Below are positions 28,507 through 36,825 of a stretch of 64,000 bases of DNA, piece by piece. Positions within the stretch are counted from its first letter, which is position 1. Every line of letters begins with the position of its first letter. The notes beneath the pieces are model-generated. The model was given only the letters and a program-made list of their open reading frames with translations. It did no database searches and was not told where the DNA came from. Both the position numbers and the translations under genes were made by a program. The DNA is from Sphingomonas jatrophae (GTDB lineage: Bacteria > Pseudomonadota > Alphaproteobacteria > Sphingomonadales > Sphingomonadaceae): positions 186,001 to 250,000 of the forward strand of contig NZ_FOZG01000002.1 in assembly GCF_900113315.1 (NCBI RefSeq), given 5' to 3'.

Positions 28507-29229
28507 ATGGCCTTCTGCGACCAGTGCGGTACCGAGCTTCCCTCAGGCGCCAAATTCTGCGCCGCATGTGGCGCCCAGGTTGGTGCCGGCGCTTCGACCG
28601 CAAGCGCAACGCAGGCCCGTCCCGCGCCACCCCCTTCCCCGTCGGTTCAGCACCCCGGCGAGCAGGCGATCGCAAGCGGCACCCGAGGAGGGCTTGGCTG
28701 GATCTTGCCGGTTCTGATTGGCATCGCAGCGCTGGCAATCGCCTATCTTCTTCTCGCGCCGAGGCCGTTGCGCAATAATGTTTCGAGTGGTGCCATATCC
28801 GAGGACAAGGCGGTTCCCGAGGCATCCGATGCGGATGGCGGTGATCGCACGAAGTCCGACGCAGCCAGCAGCGCCGCTATCGCGCGCGAGGCTGCAGATG
28901 CCGCTGCGGCGGAAGCGCGCGCGGCGTCGAGAACGGTCTCGGCACCGGTCCTCGACTCGGCATTTTTCAGCAATCCCGACGGAGCAGCGATGCGCTATGC
29001 CGGGCCGATCCGGGTAGCGGGCACGATTGCCACCATGGTCCAACCCGGTCCGACGCCCGCTTTGTCGATGGAGGGACGTACGCGCTTCAACTACATGGTC
29101 GTGAACTTCCCTGCGGGCTATCGCGAGCAGCTCGCGCTGCTCTCGAAGGGCCAGTTCATCACCGTCTCTTGTCAGTCGGTGCGCAGCCTTGGTGGCACAA
29201 CGATCCTGTCGGGATGCCTGCTGAATTAG
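28507..29229 (+). CDS. Zinc-ribbon membrane protein with OB-fold-like C-terminus
   Basis: A 240-aa protein of three parts. Residues 1-22 are a zinc ribbon with two CxxC pairs (FCDQCGTELPSGAKFCAACG). After a Pro/Ala linker there is one membrane helix at about 62-80 (GWILPVLIGIAALAIAYLLL). An Ala-rich coiled stretch then leads to a C-terminal domain (165-240: AGPIRVAGTIATM, GQFITVSCQSVRSLGGTTILSGCLL) resembling tRNA_anti-like OB-fold domains. The ribbon should face the cytoplasm and the OB-like domain the periplasm. Start follows AAAGGAG. Function unknown. Confidence 0.78.
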   Translation: MAFCDQCGTELPSGAKFCAACGAQVGAGASTASATQARPAPPPSPSVQHPGEQAIASGTRGGLGWILPVLIGIAALAIAYLLLAPRPLRNNVSSGAISEDKAVPEASDADGGDRTKSDAASSAAIAREAADAAAAEARAASRTVSAPVLDSAFFSNPDGAAMRYAGPIRVAGTIATMVQPGPTPALSMEGRTRFNYMVVNFPAGYREQLALLSKGQFITVSCQSVRSLGGTTILSGCLLN

Positions 29230-29326
29230 GTCTCGGTGGCTGTGGATATAGCTTGCCTCGGCGCGCAACTGCCTCGACCGTGCGCTCGCTCAATCCGGAC
29301 CGGTGAAGTCACAGCTGGCTGTTCGT

Positions 29327-29515
29327 TCAAGAGCGGCGGACCGCCATCGCCCATGCGACGGCAGCCACGGGCGCGGCGAGTCCCACCCAAGCCAGGGCGT
29401 CACGCCATCCGTCTCCCGTGAGCGCGGCGACCAGAGCCACCGCGCTCAGTGCTGTGATCGCCAGAGGCACGGCGAAGATCGCGCCCAAGCTGCGCCCAGC
29501 GGGTAGTTGCCTCAT
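29327..29515 (-). CDS. 62-aa membrane protein of the iron-uptake operon
   Basis: A 62-aa protein with two hydrophobic helices (about 11-32 and 41-58: IFAVPLAITALSAVALVAAL, WVGLAAPVAAVAWAM). Its ATG overlaps the stop of the PepSY gene by ATGA, which ties it to that operon and supports its reality. Small two-helix proteins of the DUF3649/DUF3325 type often follow PepSY proteins in siderophore loci; the match here is by size and place only. Confidence 0.65.
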   Translation of the reverse strand: MRQLPAGRSLGAIFAVPLAITALSAVALVAALTGDGWRDALAWVGLAAPVAAVAWAMAVRRS

Positions 29516-30677
29516 ACGCTCGGGACCACGGTCCCGCCCGTTTCCACCTCACGTACGTGGGCTGCGGTGGAGGCCCGGCGCTTCCCGAGCCACAGATAGA
29601 TCCCGCTTCCCAGGATCACGATCGCGAAGACATCAAGCACGGCCAGAGGATTTTCAGCGGCAACCCACCATAGTCCCCGAAGTGCAGGGGTCGGGAGAGC
29701 GAGAGCGACTTGTTGTACCACGGCATCGCCCGCGCGGTGGTGAAGGCACCGGTTTCGGCATCGATCAGCGCCGGCGTGAGCAACCGTTCGGTCAACGGCG
29801 TGTCCCCCTGGAAAAACACCGCATAGTGCTGCTTCGAGCTGAAGCGGCCGCCTGGAAAGCCGATGAACTGCGGATTGTAGCCGGGCAAGGCCTTGCGCGC
29901 CTCTGCCATCGCCTTGTCGAGTGAGCCGTAGCGTGACGGATCCAGCGCCTTCCTGCCTGTATAGGCCCGCGTCATCGCGGCGAGCTCGTTGCGCTGCCAA
30001 AGTTTGTTGATCGGATTTTCCAACGTGTTGATGACGCCGCTGACGCCGACGACCGTCATCCAGGCCAGCGCGACGATGCCGAGCAGGTTGTGATAATCGA
30101 GCCATTTCAGCCGCGAACTTCGCGACGTCCGCAGAGTGCCGAAGGCGAGCTTCCGCATGAACGGTGCGTAGAGCACCACGCCAGACACCAGCGCGGCGGT
30201 GAACAGCAGGCCTATCGCCCCCAAGAAGAGCATGCCGGGCAGACCCAGGAACATGTCGGTATGGAGGTCGAGAAGGAAGTGCATCACCCCGCCCTCCTCT
30301 TCCTTACCGAGGCTCTTGCCCGTCGACCGGTCGAACAGCTGGATGGTCATCTCGGACCCGGGAGAGTCCGGCTTTGGACCCGTCGTGATCGTCATTGACG
30401 GCTGGTCGTTGTCGAACGCCATGAACAGCGGCACCTCGCCCGGCCGGGCTGCAAGTGCCCTCGCCATCATTGTATCGAGGGGCAGCAGGCCGGGTGCGTT
30501 GCTGGACGAGCCAACCCCCGGCATGCCGAACTGCCGCGTCTCACCACTCAGTCGATCGATCTCGTCGCTGAAGATCAGCGGCAGGCCTGTCACGCACAGC
30601 ATGAGCAGGAAAACCGTGCAGACCAGGCTCGTCCACTTGTGGACGAGATACCAAGCCTTGATCGTCCCGGCTCTCAT
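29512..30677 (-). pseudogene. PepSY-associated TM protein with a one-base frameshift
   Basis: A membrane protein of the PepSY-TM group that accompanies siderophore receptors, probably in iron release or reduction. ATG at 30677 lies 2 bp after the receptor stop. Frame 1 gives helix 1 (VFLLMLCVTGLPLIF), HFLLDLHTDMFLG, YHNLLGIVALAWM and RPLHFGDYGGLPLKILW, then breaks into PCLMSSRS and a stop. The shifted frame continues with AVLDVFAIVILGSGIYLWLGKRR, the expected last helix. Restoring one G in the G-run at about 29641-29646 gives 388 aa, with a stop that overlaps the next ATG. It is either a sequencing error or a recent mutation; the tail is otherwise intact. Confidence 0.85.
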
Positions 30678-30679
30678 GA

Positions 30680-32872
30680 TCAATACTCGAAGGTCGCAGA
30701 GGCCTTGATCGTCCGCGGGCCGCCCTGGACCAGATAGCCGCCGAACGCTGAATACCAGAACCGGCGATTGTCGATATTCTCGGCGGAGAGCCGCAGCGTC
30801 ACCGGATGGCCGTTTGCCACCACCACGTAGCGCGCGCCGAGATCGAAGCGGGTCCAACCCCGGAGCCGCTGAAGGTTGCCAACGTCGACGAACTGTTCCC
30901 CCGTCTTCACCATGCGGGCGGTCAGCGTTGCAGCCTTGAGGAACGGCGGAACGACCTCGACGCCGACATTCGCCTGATAATCAGGCACGCCGATCGCCTT
31001 GTTGCCGTCATTCGTGCCGTTCAGGGTGCGAACCTGCTTCGCATCGTTGATCGCGAGGCCGCCGATGATGCGCACGCCCTCGGCGGGCTCGCCATTGAGG
31101 CTGAGTTCGATACCCCGATTGCGCTGCTGTCCTTCAACCACGAAAGTCAGCGCGGCCGGGTTGGTCGCCGTTGGCGTGGGCTGATTGAAGCTGTTCGGCT
31201 GCCGGGTCTGAAAGAAGGCCAGGGTTGCGGTAAGGCCGCGGACCGCAAGCTTGCCGCCCACCTCATACTGCTTCGAGCGGAACGGCGCGAAGATCTCGCC
31301 GGCGTTCAGCGTGTTGGCGTTGTTGGGCGCGGTCGGTCCCTGCACCAACGCCTCGATACGGTTCGCGTAGACCGTGAAGGTTTCAGTCGGACGAACCGCG
31401 ATGCCGATCACTGGCGTGGTGGCCGCCTTTTCGTAGCGGGCAGTTCGCAGGCCTGTTAGCCGTGCGTAGCTGTCTATATCCAACCACTGGCGTCGCGCGC
31501 CGACCGTGAGCAGCACCCGATCTTGCGCAAAGCCGAGCGTATCCGAAAGGAACAGGCTCTTGAACACGGTCCGCGAGACCCGCGGCGGATCCCTGAAGTT
31601 TCCTTGCGCCCCGGAGTCGGCAGGACGCGGCACGAGCACCGGATTGTAGAGGTTGGTGCAGAAGGCCGTCGCGGCCGCACCGCACGGCGTTCGCGAAGCA
31701 GCGGGGAAGCTGCCGGATGCGAAAGCGTTGCGGTTTTCCTGCCAGTTCGCCGAGCCGCCGGCGTTCACCTCATGCGAAACGCCGAACGCTTCGAAGCTGC
31801 CGCGAACGCCCGCTTGCCCCGCCTCATTATTATCCTCACGGGGAACATAGAGGCGCGACTGAGTACCTGCACCGGTGGCGCCATTGGTCAGCGTGATGGT
31901 CGCGTAATCGCCCTCCTCCCGGCCGTCGCGAAAGCCGCCCGACGCGTAGGCCAGCAAGCCCGGGGCGAGATCCGCCTCAACTCGCGCCAGCGCATAGACG
32001 TCGCGAAGCTTCGTAAAGGCCCAGTTCTGCGCATAGTTCGCGGTCGAACCCGGCACCCGAGGCACAGCGACGCCGCTGTTCGCCAGCCGGACCTGCGGAC
32101 GCGGCACATGGACGCGCTGATCCTCATAGCCGAAATCCAGCGTGAAGCGGACCGGGCCACGGCGAACATCGAAGCCGGCACCCGCCACACCGACACGGCG
32201 ACGCTCGCGGTCGATCGGGGAATCACCGCTGCGATAGACTCCGTTCACGCGGATGCCGAACGTGTCTTCGTCGCCGAAGCGGGTGCCGAGATCGACATTC
32301 CCACCGAACACGCTCTCCTGGCTGTAACTGGCGGTAGCGCGGAGCAGCGTCTTCGTCGCACGCTTTGGGATCAGGTTTATGCTGCCGCCTACGCCCGAGC
32401 CACCCGGCGCCGCACCGAACAGGAAGGCATTGGCACCGTTCAGCACCTGGACCCGTTCGTAAAGCTCCGGTGAGACGAGCTGGCGCGGGGTGATGCCGAA
32501 CAGTCCGTCCATCGCAACATCGTCGCCGTTAAGCGCGAAGCCGCGGATCACGAACAACTCGGCCTGATTGCCGAAGCCTTGGGTTGTGCGCACCGAGGGC
32601 TCGTTCTCAAGCACATCGCCCAGCGTTTCAGCCTGCTGATCCAGCACGAGCTGGGCGGTGTAGCTGGTGACGTTGAACGGCGTCTCAAGCGCACTCTTAT
32701 CGCCAAGCACGCCGACGCTGCCGTCGCTCACGACCTGTTTCTGCCGCTGCTGCGCAGTGACGACGATCTCGTCAGAAGCCTTGTCTTGGGATGCCTGAGC
32801 GACTGCCGGCGTCGCCAACGTGGCGAACGCCATCCATCCTGCCGTTCTGCCTGCTTTCCAAATCGCCTTCAA
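30680..32872 (-). CDS. TonB-dependent siderophore receptor
   Basis: A 730-aa outer-membrane receptor that imports ferric siderophores with TonB energy. A TTG start after GGGGG gives a signal peptide ending VAQA; TonB box-like DEIVVTA follows at about residue 33. The plug is about 60-165 (VLENEPSVRTTQGFG, IRGFALNGDDVAMDG, VQVLNGANAFLFGAAPGGSGVGGSINLIPKR in family style) and the rest is barrel, ending KASATFEY. It heads an operon with PepSY and a 62-aa protein and has a Fur-like box 51-65 bp upstream. The siderophore is unknown. Confidence 0.93.
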   Translation of the reverse strand: MKAIWKAGRTAGWMAFATLATPAVAQASQDKASDEIVVTAQQRQKQVVSDGSVGVLGDKSALETPFNVTSYTAQLVLDQQAETLGDVLENEPSVRTTQGFGNQAELFVIRGFALNGDDVAMDGLFGITPRQLVSPELYERVQVLNGANAFLFGAAPGGSGVGGSINLIPKRATKTLLRATASYSQESVFGGNVDLGTRFGDEDTFGIRVNGVYRSGDSPIDRERRRVGVAGAGFDVRRGPVRFTLDFGYEDQRVHVPRPQVRLANSGVAVPRVPGSTANYAQNWAFTKLRDVYALARVEADLAPGLLAYASGGFRDGREEGDYATITLTNGATGAGTQSRLYVPREDNNEAGQAGVRGSFEAFGVSHEVNAGGSANWQENRNAFASGSFPAASRTPCGAAATAFCTNLYNPVLVPRPADSGAQGNFRDPPRVSRTVFKSLFLSDTLGFAQDRVLLTVGARRQWLDIDSYARLTGLRTARYEKAATTPVIGIAVRPTETFTVYANRIEALVQGPTAPNNANTLNAGEIFAPFRSKQYEVGGKLAVRGLTATLAFFQTRQPNSFNQPTPTATNPAALTFVVEGQQRNRGIELSLNGEPAEGVRIIGGLAINDAKQVRTLNGTNDGNKAIGVPDYQANVGVEVVPPFLKAATLTARMVKTGEQFVDVGNLQRLRGWTRFDLGARYVVVANGHPVTLRLSAENIDNRRFWYSAFGGYLVQGGPRTIKASATFEY

Positions 32873-32922
32873 TGCTGCCCCCGATCATCGACGGGAGCCG
32901 CTTATGCCCACCTCCCTGCTAA

Positions 32923-32937
32923 TGCAAATCGCTCGCA
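32923..32937. promoter_or_regulatory. Fur-like box upstream of the siderophore receptor
   Basis: TGCAAAT-C-GCTCGCA is an imperfect 7-1-7 dyad in which all three mismatches are transitions. It resembles alphaproteobacterial Fur boxes of the TGCRARY-N-RYYYGCA kind and lies 51-65 bp before the receptor start, where repression by iron-loaded Fur would be expected. Confidence 0.45.
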
Positions 32938-33070
32938 AGCCTTTTCCGATCAGTTTGGCAGAAGGCCGCTGCGGCGGGTCTGGCGGCGTGCCTCACGCCA
33001 CCCGAGACTGCGTGGAGCACCACCCATCCCGACGACTAATCGGCTGCTGACCCCTCCGCCCGTTGGCGCT

Positions 33071-34057
33071 ATGGCACGGGCGATGAACGATCCGGCTTCA
33101 TCGCAGCCCGCGCTGAGCGTGGCTGCGCTCTATCGCTTTGCCCGCTTCGCCGATCCCGCCGCCATCCAGGCGCCGCTGGAGCGGATCTGCCGCGCGCAGG
33201 GCATACGTGGCACGCTGTTGCTGGCGGCGGAGGGGATCAACGGCACGATCGCCGGTCCGCACGACGGCATCGCCGCGGTGCTCGACCATATCCGCGCGCT
33301 GCCCGACTGTGCCGATCTCGACGTCAAGCTCTCCTCGGCCACGGCCATGCCGTTCCATCGGCTGAAGGTGCGCCTCAAGCGCGAGATCGTCACCATGGGC
33401 CAGCCCGGCATCGATCCGCGCGCCAGCGTCGGCACCTATGTCGAGGCGCAGGACTGGAATGCGCTGATCGCCGATCCGGACACGATCGTGATCGACACGC
33501 GCAACCGCTACGAAGTGGCGGTGGGCAGCTTTGCCGGTGCGATCGATCCGCAGACGGACAGCTTCCGCGATTTTCCCGCCTGGTTCCGCCGCAGGCGAGA
33601 GGATCTGCTCGGGCGGGGTCGCCCGCCGAAGGTGGCGATGTTCTGCACCGGTGGAATACGCTGCGAGAAATCGACCGCCTTCCTCAAGCAGGAGGGCATC
33701 GAGCAGGTCTTCCACCTCAAGGGCGGCATCCTTAATTATCTGGCACAGGTGCCGGCGGAGGAGAGCCTGTGGCAGGCGGAGTGCTTCGTGTTCGATGAAC
33801 GCGTGGCGATCGGACACGGGCTGACGCCCGGCAGCTACACGCTCTGCCGCGCCTGCCGCCGCCCGGTCGGCGCGGCGGACACGCTCCACCCGCTCTACGA
33901 GGCCGGGGTCAGCTGCGCCGCGTGCCATGCCGAGCGGTCGGACGATCAGCGCGCCTCCTATCGCGAGCGTCACCGCCAGGAAGCGCTCGCCGCAGCCGAA
34001 GGGCGCGTGCATGTCGGAGCGGTGTTGCCGGGACGGCCGGATGATACGGACGTCTGA
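33071..34057 (+). CDS. trhO: tRNA uridine(34) hydroxylase (rhodanese-fold UPF0176)
   Basis: About 328 aa, matching the TrhO/YceA family, which hydroxylates uridine 34 of tRNA. Layout: N-terminal ferredoxin-like domain (YRFARFADPAAIQAPLERICRAQGIRGTLLLAAEGINGT in family style), rhodanese domain from about 125 with DTRNRYEVAVGSFAGAID, catalytic Cys in MFCTGGIRCEKSTAFLK, then a Cys-rich C-terminal piece (CRACRRPV, CAACHAE) that can bind zinc. Start could be ATG 33071 or 33083; neither has a strong ribosome site. It overlaps the GST gene by 17 bp. Confidence 0.92.
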   Translation: MARAMNDPASSQPALSVAALYRFARFADPAAIQAPLERICRAQGIRGTLLLAAEGINGTIAGPHDGIAAVLDHIRALPDCADLDVKLSSATAMPFHRLKVRLKREIVTMGQPGIDPRASVGTYVEAQDWNALIADPDTIVIDTRNRYEVAVGSFAGAIDPQTDSFRDFPAWFRRRREDLLGRGRPPKVAMFCTGGIRCEKSTAFLKQEGIEQVFHLKGGILNYLAQVPAEESLWQAECFVFDERVAIGHGLTPGSYTLCRACRRPVGAADTLHPLYEAGVSCAACHAERSDDQRASYRERHRQEALAAAEGRVHVGAVLPGRPDDTDV

Positions 34058-34679
34058 TCCGATCCTCTACAGCTTTCGCCGCTGTCCCTACGCCATGCGG
34101 GCGCGGCTGGCAGTGGCGGTGGCCGGCTTGCGATGTGAGCTGCGCGAGGTGGTGCTGCGTGCCAAGCCCGCAGCAATGCTGGCGGCATCGCCCAAGGGCA
34201 CGGTGCCTGTGCTGCTGCTACCGACTGGAGCGGTGATCGACGAGAGCCTCGACATCATGCGCTACGCACTGATGCGCCACGATCCCGAAGGTTGGCTGGA
34301 ACGCGACGACGCGGCGCTGATCAGCGCGAACGATGCCGGGTTCAAGTCGGATCTGGACCGGTACAAATATCCCGAGCGGCATGGCGGCGATCCGCTGGAG
34401 CATCGCGCCCGCGGGCTGGCCTTCCTGCGCCGGCTGGATGAGCGCCTAAGCGGCTCCGCCCAGCTGTGCGGGGCGCGGCGCGGGCTGGCGGACGCGGCGA
34501 TCATGCCGTTCGTGCGGCAGTTCGCCGCGGTAGACGCCACCTGGTTCAAGGCGCAGCCGCTGCCGCATCTCCACCGCTGGCTGTCCGGTCATCTCGCCTC
34601 GGATCTGTTCGCCAGCATCATGCAGCGGGAGATGCCATGGTCTCCCGGTGCGCCGGCGGTGTTCTTCCCGAAGCCCTGA
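34041..34679 (+). CDS. Glutathione S-transferase family protein
   Basis: A 212-aa thioredoxin-fold transferase. N-terminal domain has ILYSFRRCPYAMRARLA, with a Cys in the CPYA motif as in omega-type GSTs, the cis-Pro in GTVPVLLL, and VIDESLDIMRYAL for glutathione contact. The helical C-terminal domain has LADAAIMPFVRQFAAVD. It overlaps trhO by 17 bp, so it is in the same operon and probably translationally coupled. A Cys active site suggests thiol-transfer or deglutathionylation rather than conjugation. Confidence 0.9.
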   Translation: MIRTSDPILYSFRRCPYAMRARLAVAVAGLRCELREVVLRAKPAAMLAASPKGTVPVLLLPTGAVIDESLDIMRYALMRHDPEGWLERDDAALISANDAGFKSDLDRYKYPERHGGDPLEHRARGLAFLRRLDERLSGSAQLCGARRGLADAAIMPFVRQFAAVDATWFKAQPLPHLHRWLSGHLASDLFASIMQREMPWSPGAPAVFFPKP

Positions 34680-34685
34680 CCGGCG

Positions 34686-35462
34686 TCACATATGCGTGCC
34701 GCCGTCGATGCGCAGTTCCGTCCCCGTGACGAAGAAGCCATCGTCCGACGCCAGCGCGGCGATCATGCCGGCCACAGCCGCAGCGGGCGCGAACCCTTCG
34801 CCCAGCGCCGGCGACATCTTCATGAACAGCGATCGGTCCGCATCCGCCGGGATGCCCGGATCGCTCGTCATGCCGGACTGGATGCTGCCCGGCGCCACCG
34901 CCACCGCGCGCAGCCCCTGCTTGGCATATTCGAGCGCGATCGTGTGCGTGAACGCCTGGATGCCGCCCTTGCTGGCCGCATAGGCCGCCATATAGGGATG
35001 GGCGAAGGCGGCTGAGGTCGAGCTGAAGTTGACGACCACGCCCTTCCCGCACGCCAGCAGCGCGGGCAGCGCCTGGCGGGTGACGAGGAAGGTGCCCGTC
35101 AGGTTGATGCCGACGATGCGGTTCCAGAATTCCAGCGTCGTCTCGTGGGTGTGGGCCGAGCGCAGGATGCCCGCCGCATTGACCAGCACCTCCAGCCCGC
35201 CGAGCCGCTCGATCGCGCCGCCGATAGCCTCCTGCACCGAAGCTTCGCTGGCGATATCCACCGCCACCAGGCTCAACCGCTCGCTCGTGCCCGCGGCCTC
35301 CGCCTGCTCGCGCGTCGCCGCCAGCCCTGCCTCGTTGACGTCCGCCGCCACGACGATGCCGCCTTCCGCCAGCAGGCGTGCAACGGTCGCCTGACCGATG
35401 CCCGAGCCCCCGCCCGTGACGATGATGCGGCGGCCGGCGAAGCGATCGAGATGCACAGTCAC
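34686..35462 (-). CDS. SDR family oxidoreductase
   Basis: A 258-aa short-chain dehydrogenase. Cofactor motif IIVTGGGSGIGQATV near residue 11, NAAGIL near 87, Ser in NFSSTSAAF and YAASKGGI near 155. A GTG at 35462 follows CAGGAGGATTGTC, a very good ribosome site, and is preferred over a longer frame without one. The end FFVTGTELRIDGGTHM is usual. It is convergent with the GST gene (6-bp gap). No cluster context indicates the substrate. Confidence 0.9.
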   Translation of the reverse strand: MTVHLDRFAGRRIIVTGGGSGIGQATVARLLAEGGIVVAADVNEAGLAATREQAEAAGTSERLSLVAVDIASEASVQEAIGGAIERLGGLEVLVNAAGILRSAHTHETTLEFWNRIVGINLTGTFLVTRQALPALLACGKGVVVNFSSTSAAFAHPYMAAYAASKGGIQAFTHTIALEYAKQGLRAVAVAPGSIQSGMTSDPGIPADADRSLFMKMSPALGEGFAPAAAVAGMIAALASDDGFFVTGTELRIDGGTHM

Positions 35463-35693
35463 GACAATCCTCCTGAGCGGGAGCGTATCACTGCATCCCT
35501 TCAGGGCATTTCTGTCGCGAACGGGCCGCTGTCGCAAGCTGCGCGATCATGCCTCGCGACGCGCCACTCAAGATCGGCTGCGTTCCACCTGCTCGTAGAT
35601 CCCGCACTTGCCTCACCCGCTGGACCGGGCGGTCGATATTGTCGATCCTCGGCCGCCTTGCGGCATAACAATGATCATCTGACGGAGGGGTCG

Positions 35694-36098
35694 ATGAGCG
35701 TAGAGCATGTCAATCCGGATACCCTGTTCAAGCTGCCGGGCTTCGGCCAGATCTCCATTCCGCCCGCAGGCAAGCGCCTCGCCTTCGTCGCCGGGCAGAC
35801 CGCGCTCGACGCCGGCTTCCAGATCCAGGCCGAAGGTTTTGCCGAGCAGGTCCAGCATGCCGTCGACAACGTCATCCACGCGCTCGACGCGCTGAACGCG
35901 ACCCCCGATGATGTCGTCCACATGACCTTCTACATCGTCGGCCTGTCGGACGAGCGCTTTCAGCAGTTCGCCCAGGCATGGGCGACATCGCTGGGCGGCC
36001 AGCCATTCCCGAGCTGCGCCTCCGCGGTGATCGGCGTCGAGCGGCTGGCGCTCAGCGGCCTGCTGGTCGAGATGTCGGCCGTGGTGGCGATCGACTGA
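35694..36098 (+). CDS. RidA family protein
   Basis: A 134-aa YjgF/YER057c/UK114 family protein. Family features are LAFVAGQTALDAGFQ near residue 30, QVQHAVDNVIHALDALNATPDDVVHMTFYIV, and the C-terminal LLVEMSAVVAI. The family deaminates reactive enamine/imine intermediates. The Arg that marks active RidA (usually before xxCV near the end) is not obvious: FPSCASAVIGVERLALSGLLVE has no clear equivalent, so activity is unsure. ATG at 35694 follows CGGAGGGG. Monocistronic by position. Confidence 0.85.
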   Translation: MSVEHVNPDTLFKLPGFGQISIPPAGKRLAFVAGQTALDAGFQIQAEGFAEQVQHAVDNVIHALDALNATPDDVVHMTFYIVGLSDERFQQFAQAWATSLGGQPFPSCASAVIGVERLALSGLLVEMSAVVAID

Positions 36099-36204
36099 CG
36101 CGCTTCGCTTCGGCCCGAATAGGCCGGCAGGACGCGAGCGGGTCAGCAGCAGTTGACCAGCGGCCGTCTCCCTCTAGGCTCCGGTGCGGGGGAGACAGAG
36201 TCGC

Positions 36205-36825
36205 GTGCTGGGGGTCTTGTTCGCGCCGGAGGTGATCGCCTTCACGGCGGCACTCATGCTGATGCTGCTGATCGGCATCGTCGAGGCCGTCGGGCTCGGT
36301 GCGAGCGGGCTCGACGTGGATCTCGGCCTGCATGTCGATCATGATGGCCCGCTCGGCTGGCTGGGCGTGGGTCGCGTGCCCTTCATCGTTCTGCTGATCG
36401 CCTTTCTCGCCTGCTTCGGCGTCATCGGCCTCGCCGGCCAGCAGACGATCGCGGCGATGTACGGGATGATGCTGCCTGCCTCATTCGGCATTCCTGCGGC
36501 TTTAATGCTCGCGCTGCCCGCAACCGCCCTGTCCGCGCGCGGACTTGCCCGCATCCTGCCGCATGACGAGACCACGGCTTTTCCCGTCGAGGCCTTAGCC
36601 GGGCTATCCGGCACCATTCTGGTCGGTCGGGCCGAGCGCGGCTCCCCCGCTCGCGCCCGCGTCATCGATCCGCATGGCCAGGCGCACAACGTGATGGTGG
36701 AGCCCGATGCACCCGCCACCGTGCTCAACGAAGGCGAAATCGTGCTCCTCGTCCGCCGTGAAAACGGGATCTTTCGTGCGATCCCCCACAATCCCGCCCC
36801 CTTCTCCAACTGGATCGACCGATGA
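36205..36825 (+). CDS. YqiJ-like membrane protein with OB-fold C-terminus
   Basis: A 206-aa NfeD-related protein of the YqiJ (DUF1449) kind. Three to four helices lie at about 3-30, 50-72 and 82-105, followed by an OB-fold domain at about 130-200 (SGTILVGRAERGSPARARVIDPHGQAHNV). GTG at 36205 follows GGGGGAG. Its stop overlaps the flotillin start (ATGA), the conserved pairing of NfeD-like with flotillin proteins, which form membrane microdomains together. Confidence 0.88.
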   Translation: MLGVLFAPEVIAFTAALMLMLLIGIVEAVGLGASGLDVDLGLHVDHDGPLGWLGVGRVPFIVLLIAFLACFGVIGLAGQQTIAAMYGMMLPASFGIPAALMLALPATALSARGLARILPHDETTAFPVEALAGLSGTILVGRAERGSPARARVIDPHGQAHNVMVEPDAPATVLNEGEIVLLVRRENGIFRAIPHNPAPFSNWIDR

